Both the position numbers and the translations under genes were made by a program. Shown piece after piece: positions 41,168 through 51,300 of a stretch of 64,000 bases of DNA. The notes below the pieces were generated by a model. The model had not been told where the DNA came from. It did not search any database and saw only the letters and a program-made list of their open reading frames with translations. Source of the stretch: Lawsonibacter sp900766145. GTDB lineage: Bacteria > Bacillota > Clostridia > Oscillospirales > Oscillospiraceae. The stretch is taken from NCBI RefSeq assembly GCF_030372275.1, contig NZ_JAUDDJ010000008.1, one strand, 5' to 3'. Each line of letters begins with the position of its first letter. Positions within the stretch are counted from its first letter, which is position 1.

Positions 41168-42284
41168 AGTCTGCGGCGTGATCTCCGAACAGACTGGCAA
41201 TGACCTGTTCCATGCGGTCACTCATAAATTCGCTCTCGCTGCCGGAGATGGCGTACAAAATCAGCCAGTCAAAGGGGTTGCGGGGGTCCAGAGGGGCCAT
41301 GCCGCAGTCGGAGAGCATGGCGTTCAGGGTCCACCAGTGGTCCTCCACCCGCTCCTCCAGGGAGATGTAGTTCTCGTCCAGCTCCCGGTACTGCCCGTCG
41401 GTGCAGCCGCTGTCCTCCGTGACCACGTACAGCAGCAAAAGTAGCTTCCGTGGTACATCCTCCACATGGCCCCGGATGTTTTTGATGGCCGTGGTATTGG
41501 GCCAGTTCTGCTTGATGAGCTTCTGCATCAGGGAGTAGTGGGAGCGCTTGCGCTGGGAGGGCATGCGCATGGACAGGTAGGTGCTCATGATGGACTCGAT
41601 GGAGTAGTCGCTCTCCTGGCCGGAGTCCCAGGCGGGGGCGGGGTGGATGAGCTGGTTGAGGTACTGCTCAAAGTAGTAGTAGCTGCGCAGATGGAGGGAG
41701 CCGAAGCGGCCCAGGTTCTTGATGTAGCACAGATATAGGTCCCGGGTGTTCTGGACCAGCTGGAACTCATTTTGCATCTCGTGGGTGAGGTGGGAATTCC
41801 ACCCTGGCTCCAGACGCTCCACATCCGTTGCTGGGGGGAGGCTGTCAAAGAACTCCTTGGCCTCCAGATACCCGTAGCCGTGGCGCAAAAACCAGGTGAA
41901 AATCACTTCCCAGCCGCTGCGGTACTGGATGCCGTAGTCGGTGAACAGCCCCAGAAGATAGTCAAGCTGCTGCTCGCTGAGGGACAGGGCAAAGGCAATG
42001 CGGAAGTAGTCCCGGCGGTTTACCGGCAGGTTGCGGCCCGACAGCCAGTTGCGCAGCTTTTTGCCCAGGGACTGGGCGTTTGCCCCCGACTCGGTGAGCA
42101 GAAAGTAGTCGGCCAGCCGGGAAAGGATATCCGGGGCGGGATACATGCCCCGGAGCACCTCGGGGAAGCTGCGCAGGGGGATTTTCTCCTCCTGCAAATA
42201 GGCGGCGGCCATGGCGGGGGTCATATGTCCATACAGGATGTTATCATATTCCAGTGCGGATAGTTGTGTCAGATTTGCCGGCAC
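41166..42284 (-). CDS. protein of unknown family beside the kinase cluster
   Basis: A 372-residue, mostly helical soluble protein of no family I recognise. A central segment (from about residue 89: RRDYFRIAFALSLS, then YLLGLF, then W-x-x-IFTWFLRHG) resembles a segment of the 465-residue protein at 55.8 kb (QRDMIFKLAVVAGM, ELLLAC, ELLCWFC), so the two are probably distant relatives. No catalytic motif is seen. It starts at GTG 42284 with AAGGAGGG upstream and a very good promoter. It converges on the large kinase gene. Association with two kinase loci suggests a shared role. Confidence 0.7.
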   Translation of the reverse strand: MPANLTQLSALEYDNILYGHMTPAMAAAYLQEEKIPLRSFPEVLRGMYPAPDILSRLADYFLLTESGANAQSLGKKLRNWLSGRNLPVNRRDYFRIAFALSLSEQQLDYLLGLFTDYGIQYRSGWEVIFTWFLRHGYGYLEAKEFFDSLPPATDVERLEPGWNSHLTHEMQNEFQLVQNTRDLYLCYIKNLGRFGSLHLRSYYYFEQYLNQLIHPAPAWDSGQESDYSIESIMSTYLSMRMPSQRKRSHYSLMQKLIKQNWPNTTAIKNIRGHVEDVPRKLLLLLYVVTEDSGCTDGQYRELDENYISLEERVEDHWWTLNAMLSDCGMAPLDPRNPFDWLILYAISGSESEFMSDRMEQVIASLFGDHAAD

Positions 42285-42341
42285 AGCGGGCCCTCCTTAT
42301 GTGCAGGATCGGCTATGGGCCGATATGCACCGAATGGAATG

Positions 42342-42370
42342 ATTATACGCCTTTTTCCAATCTTTTTCAA
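42342..42370 (-). promoter_or_regulatory. promoter of the unknown-family gene
   Basis: On the minus strand TTGAAA (42370-42365), 17 bases, perfect TATAAT (42347-42342). Confidence 0.78.
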
Positions 42371-42394
42371 CAAAAAAGCAGTTTTTTCACAGGC

Positions 42395-43063
42395 TCAAAG
42401 CCTGCGGCAGACCCCCTGGTGCAGGCTGCCTGCAAATACCTGTGTACCGCTATGTTCCAGCGCCCTTGCAAACCGCCGGGCCAGGGCCCAGGTCGCCTCA
42501 GACTCCACCTGGTTTAAAAACACCTGGCGGGAGAGTCCCTCCCGGGTGATGGCCAGGGCAGCCAGCTCCGGGGTAACCGGGTCCTGGGGCTGGGCGTCGG
42601 TGAGGGCGCAGAACCTCTCCGGGCGGTGGACCGCCTGGGCTATGCTTGTCCCAAAGCCGGAGGCCCCCACGACCAGAATGGTGTGGCCGCTCTCGGGCGG
42701 GATGACGGGCTCGTGTGGGGCGTGGGCCTTGAAGGGGAGGCGCTTGGAGCCGTCTGCCTCCACCAGCACCCAGGGGGCCAGCGCCAGGAGCTGTGAAAAG
42801 GGCATGGCAGGGGCGGTGAGCTTGTCGTTTTCATCCGGCCGTCCCAGGCACACCACCCGGGAGTGTTCCAGCGCATCCCGCACCTGGCCGGCATCATCTC
42901 CCCCGATCCGGGGATACTCCGGAAAGGGGAACATGTGGGTGGTGGTACACAGAATCACCGGGCCGGGCAGCTCCCGGGCCAGGGTGGACAGCAGGGTGGT
43001 CTTGCCGCCGCTGCCCACCACCGAGACGATGCCCTCCGGCAGGCCGAACATCTGAGAAAACAA
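42395..43063 (-). CDS. yqeC: YqeC-type selenium-dependent hydroxylase accessory protein
   Basis: A 222-residue P-loop protein. VVGSGGKTTLL near the N-terminus is its nucleotide-binding motif, followed by VILCTTTHMFPF and VLVEADGSKRLPFKAH, the segment typical of the YqeC family found only with selenium-dependent molybdenum hydroxylases. The exact reaction is unknown. The start is TTG 43063, with GAAGGGAG at suitable spacing; an ATG four codons later is too far from it. It is divergent from the yedF-selD-xdhC operon. Confidence 0.87.
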   Translation of the reverse strand: MFSQMFGLPEGIVSVVGSGGKTTLLSTLARELPGPVILCTTTHMFPFPEYPRIGGDDAGQVRDALEHSRVVCLGRPDENDKLTAPAMPFSQLLALAPWVLVEADGSKRLPFKAHAPHEPVIPPESGHTILVVGASGFGTSIAQAVHRPERFCALTDAQPQDPVTPELAALAITREGLSRQVFLNQVESEATWALARRFARALEHSGTQVFAGSLHQGVCRRL

Positions 43064-43112
43064 AGCGTGCTCCCTTCTCCCGCAGGGCCTTTGCGTTGAC
43101 GCGGGCCCGGAG

Positions 43113-43139
43113 ATTATATATAATAAATTATCATTTCAA
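43113..43139 (-). promoter_or_regulatory. divergent promoter region between yqeC and the selenium operon
   Basis: An A+T-rich gap. On the minus strand TTGAAA (43139-43134) and TATAAT (43118-43113) are 15 bases apart, slightly short. For the plus operon TATTAT/TTATAG near 43157-43163 is possible, without a good -35. Confidence 0.4.
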
Positions 43140-43205
43140 CTGGAAGTTTCCATGGCTTTATTATAGTCTGTGAAATTAGAAAGTACAAGGCAGGAGGAAA
43201 ACCAT

Positions 43206-43808
43206 ATGACCATTGACGCAAGAGGAAAGGCCTGTCCCCAGCCCGTGGTGCTCTCGCTCCACGCCCTGGCTGAGCTGAAGGAGGGGGAAATTCTGGAGGT
43301 ATGGGTGGACAACGAGGCGGCGGTGGAGAATCTCAAGCGCATGGCCGCCCAGAAGGGCCGCCCCACCACCGTGTATCCCGAGTCCGGCTATTGGCTGGTG
43401 CAGATCGGCGACGGGGCCCAGGGTGACGCCCAGAGCACTCCCCAGCCCAGCTGCGGCTGCACCGTGATGGGGGCCGACGCGGTGGTGGCCATCGGCAGCG
43501 ACACCATGGGCCGGGGAAGCGAGGAGCTGGGCCACGCCCTGCTCAAGAGCTTCCTCTACGCCCTGGCCCAGCTGGAGACTCCGCCCCGCACCCTGCTCTT
43601 CTTTAACGGGGGCGCCAAGTGGACGGTGGAGGGCAGCCCCTCCCTGGAGGACCTGCGGGAGCTGGAGAGCCGGGGCACTGAGATCCTCACCTGCGGCACC
43701 TGCCTGGACTACTACGGCCTGAAAGAGAAGCTGGCGGTGGGCAGCATCACCAACATGTACCGCATCGCCGAGATTCTCACCCAGGCCGACCGCCTGGTAA
43801 ACCTGTGA
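43206..43808 (+). CDS. yedF: YedF-like selenium metabolism protein (TusA plus DsrE domains)
   Basis: A 200-residue protein. The N-terminal TusA-like domain has CPQP with Cys10 as the persulfide/perselenide carrier. The second half is DsrE-like and contains CGCTV near the domain junction and LTCGTCLDYYG near residue 160. This two-domain form is the selenium-metabolism YedF type. It probably passes selenium or sulfur from the cysteine-desulfurase-like enzyme encoded next. GGCAGGAGG precedes the ATG at 43206. Its stop overlaps the next start. Confidence 0.9.
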   Translation: MTIDARGKACPQPVVLSLHALAELKEGEILEVWVDNEAAVENLKRMAAQKGRPTTVYPESGYWLVQIGDGAQGDAQSTPQPSCGCTVMGADAVVAIGSDTMGRGSEELGHALLKSFLYALAQLETPPRTLLFFNGGAKWTVEGSPSLEDLRELESRGTEILTCGTCLDYYGLKEKLAVGSITNMYRIAEILTQADRLVNL

Positions 43809-44938
43809 TCTACCTCAACAACGCCGCCACTACCCTGCAAAAGCCACCCTGTGTGATTCAGGCGGTGGTGGAGGCCATGATCGGACAGGGCAGCTGTGGC
43901 CGGGGGAGCCACGCCAGCGAGCTGACCGCCGCCCGCACCGTCTTCCACACCCGGGAAGCCCTGGCAAGGTTTTTTGCTTTCCCCCATCCGGAGCGTGTGG
44001 TTTTTACCGCCAACGCCACCCAGGCCCTGAACACCGCCCTGTGGGGGCTGCTGAAACCGGGGGATCACGTGATCGCCACCGACTGGGATCACAACTCGGT
44101 GCTGCGGCCCCTCCATGCCCTTGCGCAAACAACGGGGGTAAAGGTAGATTGCCTGCCGGCAGACCGGCAGGGGCGGCTGGAGTATGACCAACTGGATGGG
44201 CTCCTGCGCCCCAACACCCGCCTGCTGGTGGGCACCCACGCCTCCAACCTAACGGGCAACCTGCTGGACGTAGAGCGGATGGCCGCCTTTGCCAAACAGC
44301 ACGGCCTTGTGTTTTTGCTGGACGCCGCCCAGACGGCAGGGAGCACCCCCATCGCTATGGAAGAGATGGGGGTCCATCTGCTGGCCTTCACCGGCCATAA
44401 AGGGCTGATGGGCCCCCAGGGTACCGGAGGGCTGTGTGTGGCTCCCGGAGTGGAGCTGCGGTCCCTTCTCTCCGGGGGTACGGGCGTGCGCTCCTTTGAG
44501 GAGGACCAGCCCCAGGAGTACCCGGAGCACCTGGAGGCGGGCACCCTCAACGGCCATGGCCTGGCCGGGCTGGGGGCAGCGGTGGACTTTATTTTGGAGA
44601 CCGGAGTGGAAACCATCCATGCCCACGAGCGCGCCCTGACCGAGCGGTTTGTCCAAGGGCTGTGGGACATCCCCGGTGTAACGGTGTACGGGGACTTCTC
44701 CGGCGACCGGGCCCCGGTGGTGGCCCTGAACCTGGAGGGCTGGGACCCTGCGGCCGCAGCCGACGAGCTCTCCCAGGGATACGACATCGCCGTGCGCCCC
44801 GGCATCCACTGCGCCCCCCGGATGCACCGCTGCTTGGGCACCCAGGATACCGGCTGCCTGCGCTTCTCCTTCGGCTGGTACACCACCCAGGAGGACATCG
44901 ACGCGGCCTTGGCCGCTTTGAAGGAGATGGCTCAATGA
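43805..44938 (+). CDS. cysteine desulfurase-like aminotransferase class V (EF2568 family)
   Basis: A 377-residue PLP enzyme of the NifS/SufS fold. The start YLNNAATTLQKPP, the PLP lysine in FTGHKGLMGPQG and the active-site cysteine in GIHCAPRMH are visible. It belongs by sequence pattern and neighbours to the group encoded with selenium-dependent molybdenum hydroxylases (EF2568 type), likely to deliver S or Se. It starts at GTG 43805, overlapping the TGA of yedF, and ends overlapping the DUF3343 gene (ATGA). Confidence 0.9.
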   Translation: MIYLNNAATTLQKPPCVIQAVVEAMIGQGSCGRGSHASELTAARTVFHTREALARFFAFPHPERVVFTANATQALNTALWGLLKPGDHVIATDWDHNSVLRPLHALAQTTGVKVDCLPADRQGRLEYDQLDGLLRPNTRLLVGTHASNLTGNLLDVERMAAFAKQHGLVFLLDAAQTAGSTPIAMEEMGVHLLAFTGHKGLMGPQGTGGLCVAPGVELRSLLSGGTGVRSFEEDQPQEYPEHLEAGTLNGHGLAGLGAAVDFILETGVETIHAHERALTERFVQGLWDIPGVTVYGDFSGDRAPVVALNLEGWDPAAAADELSQGYDIAVRPGIHCAPRMHRCLGTQDTGCLRFSFGWYTTQEDIDAALAALKEMAQ

Positions 44939-45162
44939 GAGTAAAAAAACCTACTTTAGTCATCACCTTTCCCACCACCACCGCCGCCCTGGGATGGGAA
45001 CGCCAGTGTGAGGCAAAGGGGGTCCCGGGGCGGCTGATCCCCGTCCCAGTGACTATCACCGCCGACTGCGGGCTGGCCTGGGCCATGCCGCCCCAGGAGC
45101 GGGGACGGCTGACGGAGCTGGAGGGCCTGCCTTACTCGGCTCTCATAAAAATGGAGCTTTAA
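44935..45162 (+). CDS. DUF3343 small protein
   Basis: A 75-residue protein. The pattern VITFPTTTAALGWER, VPGRLIPVPVTITADCGLAW matches DUF3343, which is regularly found between the EF2568-type enzyme and YqeB. The Cys in TADCGL is conserved in the family and may carry sulfur or selenium; its role is unproven. It overlaps the previous gene (ATGA at 44935-44938). Confidence 0.85.
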   Translation: MRVKKPTLVITFPTTTAALGWERQCEAKGVPGRLIPVPVTITADCGLAWAMPPQERGRLTELEGLPYSALIKMEL

Positions 45163-45182
45163 ATCACAAAGGAGAGAGACAC

Positions 45183-45977
45183 ATGCTGGTTGTCATTCGC
45201 GGCGCAGGGGACATTGCCTCGGGCATTGCTCTGCGCCTGTATCGGGCCGGAATCCGCTTGGTGCTCACCGACCTGCCAACCCCCACGGCGGTGCGGCGCA
45301 CCGTCTGCTTCTCCGAAGCCATCCGCCTGGGGGAGGTGCGGGTGGAGGACGTCACCGGACGGCTGGCCCAAAGTCCCCAGGAAGCCCTGAAGCTGACGAA
45401 ACAGGGCATCGTCCCCGTACTGGCCGACCCGGAGGGGACGTGCATCCCGGTCCTCAAGCCGGATGCCGTAGTAGATGCCATCCTGGCCAAGAAGAACTTG
45501 GGCACCCACCTGGGCATGGCCCCGGCAGTCATCGCTGTGGGGCCGGGCTTTACCGCCGGGGTGGACTGCCACGCGGCGGTGGAGACCATGCGGGGCCACA
45601 CCCTGGGCCGGGTGCTCTATACCGGCTCTCCTATCCCCAATACCGGCGTGCCGGGCAACATCGGAGGCTACACCGTAGAGCGGGTGCTTCGCGCCCCCGC
45701 CGGCGGCGTGTTTAAGCCCTGCCTGGAGATCGGAGCGATGGTGAAGGCAGGGGAGGTGGCCGCCATGATCGGGGAGACCCCCATGCGCTGCACCATCGAC
45801 GGGTGTCTGCGGGGACTCCTCCAGGACGGCATTGAAGTATTTGAGGGCATGAAGTGCGGAGACATCGACCCACGCTGTAAGCCGGAGCACTGTCTGTGTG
45901 CCTCCGACAAGGCCTTGGCAGTAGGGGGCGGCGTGCTGGAGGCCCTGCTCCATTTGACAAAGGCACTGGAGGGCTGA
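45183..45977 (+). CDS. yqeB: YqeB / EF2563-type selenium-dependent molybdenum hydroxylase maturation protein
   Basis: A 264-residue protein starting VVIRGAGDIASGIALRLYRA, a Rossmann-like nucleotide motif, with GNIGGYTVERVLRAP and IGETPMRCTIDGCLRG further on, the signature of the EF2563 family. Family members occur only with selenium-dependent molybdenum hydroxylases and selD. It is thought to help insert selenium at the molybdenum site; the mechanism is unknown. AAAGGAGAGAGA precedes the ATG. selD follows 2 bases after its stop. Confidence 0.92.
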   Translation: MLVVIRGAGDIASGIALRLYRAGIRLVLTDLPTPTAVRRTVCFSEAIRLGEVRVEDVTGRLAQSPQEALKLTKQGIVPVLADPEGTCIPVLKPDAVVDAILAKKNLGTHLGMAPAVIAVGPGFTAGVDCHAAVETMRGHTLGRVLYTGSPIPNTGVPGNIGGYTVERVLRAPAGGVFKPCLEIGAMVKAGEVAAMIGETPMRCTIDGCLRGLLQDGIEVFEGMKCGDIDPRCKPEHCLCASDKALAVGGGVLEALLHLTKALEG

Positions 45978-45979
45978 GA

Positions 45980-47020
45980 ATGGACGAGATCAAACTGACC
46001 AAGCTGGCCGAGTGCGCCGGGTGCGGGGCCAAGGTGGGGGCGGGGGAGCTGAGCAAGCTGCTGGAGGGCCTGAAGGTCCGCCAGGACCCCAACCTGCTGG
46101 TGGGCTACGACCGCAGCGACGACGCGTCGGTGTACAAGCTCTCTGATGAGCTGGCCCTGGTACAGACGGTGGACTTCTTTCCACCCATTGCCGACGACCC
46201 CTACACCTTCGGGGCCATCGCCGCGGCCAACGCCCTGTCCGACGTGTACGCCATGGGCGGGGAGCCCAGGCTGGCCCTCAACGTGATGGCGGTGCCCGAG
46301 GACATGCCCAAGGAGGCGGTCCACGCCATTTTGCGGGGCGGCTACGAGAAGGCCTACGAGGCGGGAGCCATCATCACCGGCGGCCACAGCATCTACGACA
46401 AAGAGCCTAAATACGGCATGGCCGTCACCGGCTTTGTCCATCCCGACAAGCTGCTCACCAACTCGGGGGCCCAGAACGGGGATGTGCTCATCTACACCAA
46501 GCCGGTGGGCATTGGGGTGCTTACCGCCGGGATCAAGGGCAGCCTGTGCGACGAGGAGACCCGGACCTTTGCCGAGGGGCTGATGATGACCCTCAATAAA
46601 TACGCCCGGGACATCATGGTAAAATACCGGATCCACGCCTGCACCGATGTCACTGGTTTCGGCATGATGGGCCATCTGCTGGAGATGGCCCAGGGGAGCG
46701 AGGCGGAAATCCATCTGGACCTGTCCGGCATCACCTTCATCCCACAGGCTCTGGAGCTGGCCCGTCTGGGCGTGCTGCCCGCCGGTGTGTACCGCAACCG
46801 CCACTTTGCGGAAGAGTGGGTGGAACCGGGAGAGACCGAGCTGGCCGTCCAGGATCTTCTGTACGACCCCCAGACCTCCGGCGGCCTGATGATGGCGGTC
46901 CACCCGGAGGACGCGCCCGCCCTGTTGGAGGCGCTGCGGCAGGACAATCGCGTGCCCGCACCCCAGCTGGTGGGCCGGGTGGCCCCCTATACAGGTGACA
47001 AGCGTATTTACTTGCACTAG
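45980..47020 (+). CDS. selD: selenide, water dikinase (selenophosphate synthetase)
   Basis: A 346-residue enzyme making selenophosphate from selenide and ATP. The catalytic pair is Cys15 and Lys18 (ECAGCGAKVG), so this copy uses cysteine and not selenocysteine. ATP-binding features include DDASVY, VDFFPPIADDPYTFG and NALSDVYAMGG, then GGHSIYDKEP. The operon context says its product feeds the labile selenium cofactor of the hydroxylase at 2-6 kb. No selA, selB or tRNA-Sec is seen in the window. Confidence 0.95.
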   Translation: MDEIKLTKLAECAGCGAKVGAGELSKLLEGLKVRQDPNLLVGYDRSDDASVYKLSDELALVQTVDFFPPIADDPYTFGAIAAANALSDVYAMGGEPRLALNVMAVPEDMPKEAVHAILRGGYEKAYEAGAIITGGHSIYDKEPKYGMAVTGFVHPDKLLTNSGAQNGDVLIYTKPVGIGVLTAGIKGSLCDEETRTFAEGLMMTLNKYARDIMVKYRIHACTDVTGFGMMGHLLEMAQGSEAEIHLDLSGITFIPQALELARLGVLPAGVYRNRHFAEEWVEPGETELAVQDLLYDPQTSGGLMMAVHPEDAPALLEALRQDNRVPAPQLVGRVAPYTGDKRIYLH

Positions 47021-47029
47021 GAGGAAAGC

Positions 47030-48037
47030 ATGACGGATTTTGCCTTATTTTCTACCCTTATCGACTGTATCCGCCAGGGCGGCGCGCCGGTGCTGTGCAC
47101 CATCGTGGGCAGCGCAGGCTCCGCGCCCCGAGGGGCGGGAGCCCGCATGGCCCTGCTGCCCAACGGGACCTGGCTGGGCACCGTGGGTGGCGGCGCAGTG
47201 GAGAACTTGGTCCAGCAGCGGGCTTCTGCTGTGATGGACGGTACGGCCCAGGGCGGCCTGGAGCACTACTCCCTGGGAGGTGAGGCCAGCTCCACCGGAA
47301 TGGTATGCGGCGGGGCGGTGACGGTGTGCATCCAGTCCCTGGGGACGGAGCAGCTGCCCGCTCTGGAGCAGCTAGCCCAATATCTGCAAATTGGAACTCC
47401 TTGCATGCTGTTGCTGGACAAGATAGAGCGTGTCCCCAGCTTTTCCGTTTGCGGGGAGAAGGACCTGCCCGAAGCTCTTGCCAAACGGCCCCAGACCGCG
47501 CCCCTTCTGGAAGATGGGATGTACACGGAGCCCATGGGCCAGGACGGGGTACTGTACCTCTTCGGCGGCGGCCATGTAGGCCAGGCGCTGGCCCCTATGC
47601 TCGCCCAGGTGGGCTTTCGGGTAGTGGTCTTTGACAGCCGGGAGGACATCGCTCGGCCCCAGAACTTCCCCGGGGCCGAGCGGGTGGTGCTGGGCTCCTT
47701 TGACCAGATTGGAGAACAGGTACAGCTTACCCGCCGGGACTACGCGGTGGTCATGTCGCCGGGCCATCAGCACGACCTGGAGGTGCTGTGCCAGGTGTTG
47801 GAGCAGCAGCCCTACTATGTAGGCTGCATGGGCAGCCGAAAAAAGAAAGCCTTCCTGTGGGAGGAGCTGGAGCGACGAGGATTTTCCCGGGCGCAGATCG
47901 AGACTATCCATCTGCCCATCGGCCTGGATATCGGCGGAGAGACCCCGGCGGAGATCGCGGTCAGCGTCACTGCCCAGCTTATCCAGGTACGCGCCGGACG
48001 ATTGGGCCCACGCAGAGGCGGAGGATGCCCAGCATAA
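47030..48037 (+). CDS. xdhC: XdhC-family molybdenum cofactor insertion protein
   Basis: A 335-residue XdhC/CoxI-type chaperone. The N-terminal domain has GSAPRGAGARM and the C-rich GGAVTVCIQ region; the C-terminal Rossmann domain begins LYLFGGGHVGQALAP and contains MSPGHQHDLEVL and GCMGSRKKKAF. XdhC binds molybdopterin and loads it, after sulfur or here probably selenium addition, into the apo-enzyme. AGGAGGAAAG precedes the ATG. Last gene of the operon; a terminator follows. Confidence 0.92.
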   Translation: MTDFALFSTLIDCIRQGGAPVLCTIVGSAGSAPRGAGARMALLPNGTWLGTVGGGAVENLVQQRASAVMDGTAQGGLEHYSLGGEASSTGMVCGGAVTVCIQSLGTEQLPALEQLAQYLQIGTPCMLLLDKIERVPSFSVCGEKDLPEALAKRPQTAPLLEDGMYTEPMGQDGVLYLFGGGHVGQALAPMLAQVGFRVVVFDSREDIARPQNFPGAERVVLGSFDQIGEQVQLTRRDYAVVMSPGHQHDLEVLCQVLEQQPYYVGCMGSRKKKAFLWEELERRGFSRAQIETIHLPIGLDIGGETPAEIAVSVTAQLIQVRAGRLGPRRGGGCPA

Positions 48038-48089
48038 AGACAGCTCTGCAGAAGAGTAAAAATATGTAAAATATGTGTTAATATTAGGT

Positions 48090-48121
48090 AAAATCGCGGC
48101 AAAAATTGTCGCGATTTTTAA
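48090..48121 (+). terminator. terminator after xdhC
   Basis: AAATCGCG pairs with CGCGATTT, followed by a T-rich tail. Confidence 0.75.
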
Positions 48122-48150
48122 TTTTCATGCGAATTCGACAAAGAGGTACG

Positions 48151-48179
48151 TTGAATAGTATGGAACAGCGTGCTAGAAT
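48151..48179 (+). promoter_or_regulatory. promoter of the first SLH surface protein
   Basis: TTGAAT (48151-48156), 17 bases, TAGAAT (48174-48179). Predicted start near 48186; leader about 132 bases. Confidence 0.76.
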
Positions 48180-48206
48180 AAGAATGATTGCTGGGATTAT
48201 TTTCTG

Positions 48207-48222
48207 AGTACCGCGATCCAAC
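48207..48222 (+). promoter_or_regulatory. conserved leader element, copy 1
   Basis: AGTACCGCGATCCAAC lies about 21 bases into the predicted transcript. The second SLH gene has AGTACCTCGATCCATC at about the same distance from its promoter (14 of 16 bases identical). Confidence 0.5.
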
Positions 48223-48317
48223 AAATCATCCGAGAGGAGGCGGATCCTTACAGCACCCCATGCAACGGGAATAAACGGCGAGGAAAAGATTCCAAATCAT
48301 GCAAAGGAGGAATACAG

Positions 48318-51300
48318 ATGAGAAAGGTACGAGCGCGATTAGGTAGCATCTTACTTTCTCTGGCAATGCTGCTGAGTTTGCTTCCTGTGACAGCGTTTGC
48401 AGAAGAAGTAGATGCCTATACCGCTCTGAAAGCAGCGGTCGAGGCGGCCCCAACCAATGGAACCCAGACCACGGTTACGCTGACCGGTGATATTACTGGC
48501 CTGACTACCGATCAGATCTTTGAGATTAAGGCAGGTCAGAATATTGTGCTGAATATGGATGGGCACAGTATTACGGTGGCCTCTGATTTTGATGGGCGAC
48601 CCTTTGTTAATTATGGCACCTTTACTATTCAGGGCAATGGCACGGTGGATGTGACCAACAGCAATACAGGCTATGGGCCCGTCAACAACTTTGGCACGCT
48701 GACGATCAAAAACGGAACCTTTAAGACAAATGAGCAGGCAAACTCTGGCGCAATATGGAATCGTGCGGGCGGTAAAGCTTATTTTAATGGCGGCACCTAT
48801 TTGGGCGGCGCAAACATCATCTGTTCGGCGCAAGAAGCGTATGCTGAAATCAACGGCGGCTATTATGAAAATAGTTGGTACGCGACAATAGAAAACTATG
48901 GCGAGATGTTGATTACCGGCGGCACCTTTAAAAATACCTCCTGCTCCGCCTGCGATGGAGGTCACTACGGCTATACTATCCGCAGTGGCCTGAATTCTGA
49001 CGTGGCTCACCTGACGATTCAGGGAAAAACGGAGGACAGTGTCCAGGTTACCGGCGTGCAAGGCGGCTTAGCAGTCATCGGCGGCACTGCGGATATTTAC
49101 AACGGGGAATATAGAACCGTGCCTTGTGAAAAGCATCCCACTGGAACAAGCGCTTTTTACGCTGGCTATTTCACTGGCGAGTCCTACGAGACCAGCACTA
49201 ATATCTACGGCGGCACCTTTACTTCGGGTTCCAAGACAGGAATTCTTGTTGGCAACGGCAACCCCGCTCCTGACAGCGGTGCAGGAGAGAAATCTACCGT
49301 TATGATTTATGGCGGTACATTTACAGGCGGTGATGCCAATAAAACTGCTGTATCGGTGAATCAAACGGAATATGCTATCGGCGCTGCAAAAATTTACGCC
49401 GGCACCTTCTCCAGCGACGTGAGCGAGTATGTGGCCAATGGCTCTGCGCTGGTTCCCCAGGGTGACCAGTGGGTCGTAGGCTCTCTGGATGATGTGGCCG
49501 TGGCACAGATAGATGGTCAGAAATATGCTTCCCTTGCCGGAGCCATTGAGGCCGTACAGGATGGCGGGACAGTAACATTGATCCGGAACTCTGTTCTGTT
49601 GGATCGCATTATGATTACGGACAAAACGTTTACCTTAGATATGAATGGTTATACCATTATCTTGGGTGCAAATGCGACAGAAATCAATGCCATCATTGAG
49701 CTTTCCGGCAATTCTGATGTGACTGTGGCTGGGAACGGAGAAATCACCTTCAACGATTCCTATATGGAATATAACGACTTGGGCTATATTTTCCGCCTTG
49801 AAGACAATGCAAAGCTGACCATTGAGAACGGCAATTATCATGCGGGCCTGACCTGTGTGCAGGTAGGTAATAATGCAACCGCAATCATCAAGGATGGCAG
49901 TTTTTCTACATATGCAACATGGGAGGGAAAATCCTGGCTTTTAAACAAAATTGATGGCTCTGCTTCTACTTTCCTTGTTTATGGCGGTACCTTCAAGAAT
50001 TACGACCCCGCCAACAGCGATACGGAAGATCCGACCGATAACTTCTGCGCTCCTGGCTATGTCAGCGTAAAAGACGGGGACACTTATACCGTTATGCCCC
50101 TGGAGAAGGTTGCCGTGGCACAGATCGGTGACACATACTACCTGACTTTGGCTGAGGCAGTGGAAGCAGCGAAGGATAATGACACCATTGAGCTTTTGAA
50201 GACAACTGAGGGCGGCGGTGTACAGGTAAAGGGGGATGGCCGACACATTACCATCGATCTGAACGGATTTACTTACACCGTTATTAACCCCACTGTTGGG
50301 TCCACTGGAACAGAAACAAACGGCTTCCAATTGCTGAAAGGCACGGATGTGACCTTTAAGAATGGTACAATTAAGCCCGGTACGTCTGCTGCCCAAATTC
50401 TAATTCAGAACTACTGCTATCTAACTCTGGATAATGTGACCATTGATTGCAGCGGCAGCAACTGCCAGTACGTGTCCAGCAATAATTGCGGTAACGTTGT
50501 AATCAAAGACAGCAAAATTATTGCAGCTGAGGGCCAACGAGCCTTCGACCTCTATTATTGGCCCTCCAACGGCTATGCAGAGGGAGTCTCTGTCACAGTT
50601 GAGGGAGACAGTGAAATCTCCGGAATCATTGAATACGGCAGTGATGGCTCTGAGGCTGGGAAAGCGGATCTTTTTGAAAAAGCAATCCTTACCATAAAGA
50701 GCGGAAAATTTGCGGGAGGATTCTCTACTTATAATCTGGGCGCAGACGGAAAAGCTAACATCTCCATCACCGGTGGTGTCTTCTCTTCCGATCCCTCCGC
50801 CTACCTGGCCTCCGGCTATGCCGCTGTGGACAATAGCGGCGATACCGTCTACCAGTACAAAGTAGTCCCGGCCGGCCAGAATCCTGCCCAGGTAGTCACC
50901 GGCGATGCGGACATCTCTGTATCGGACTCCATCACCAACGCAGATGAAAAAGCACTCGCGGAAGAGGTGGCCGACGCCCTGAACAGCGATAAGGAACCCG
51001 ACATCGGCAAGGCTCTTAAGGCCGCCGCCGGCACCGTGGCTAATCAAAATACGGTCACGAAAGAGCAGGGCAAAGACGCACTGACCAATGCTGGTGTGTC
51101 TGTCACTGATGCAAGCAATGTCACCATCGTGGTCCAGCCCTATCTGGAGGTCTCTGTGGCAAACGTATCCATCCAGGGCAGCACCAAAGCCGTTACTCTG
51201 GACATTGCCCCCATGTATATTACTGTGGCAACCACGAATAAGGACAACATTGATCTGGAGGGCAGTGATAAGAATGCCGTTCAGATTGGTACTGCCCACG

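Noticed and set aside
42380..42410. Possible terminator after yqeC
   Set aside because: CAGGCT/AGCCTG forms a short stem over the stop codon, but on the minus strand it is followed by A residues and the T-run comes ten bases later.
45980..47020. SelD as a selenocysteine protein
   Set aside because: The catalytic position is coded as cysteine and there is no in-frame TGA.
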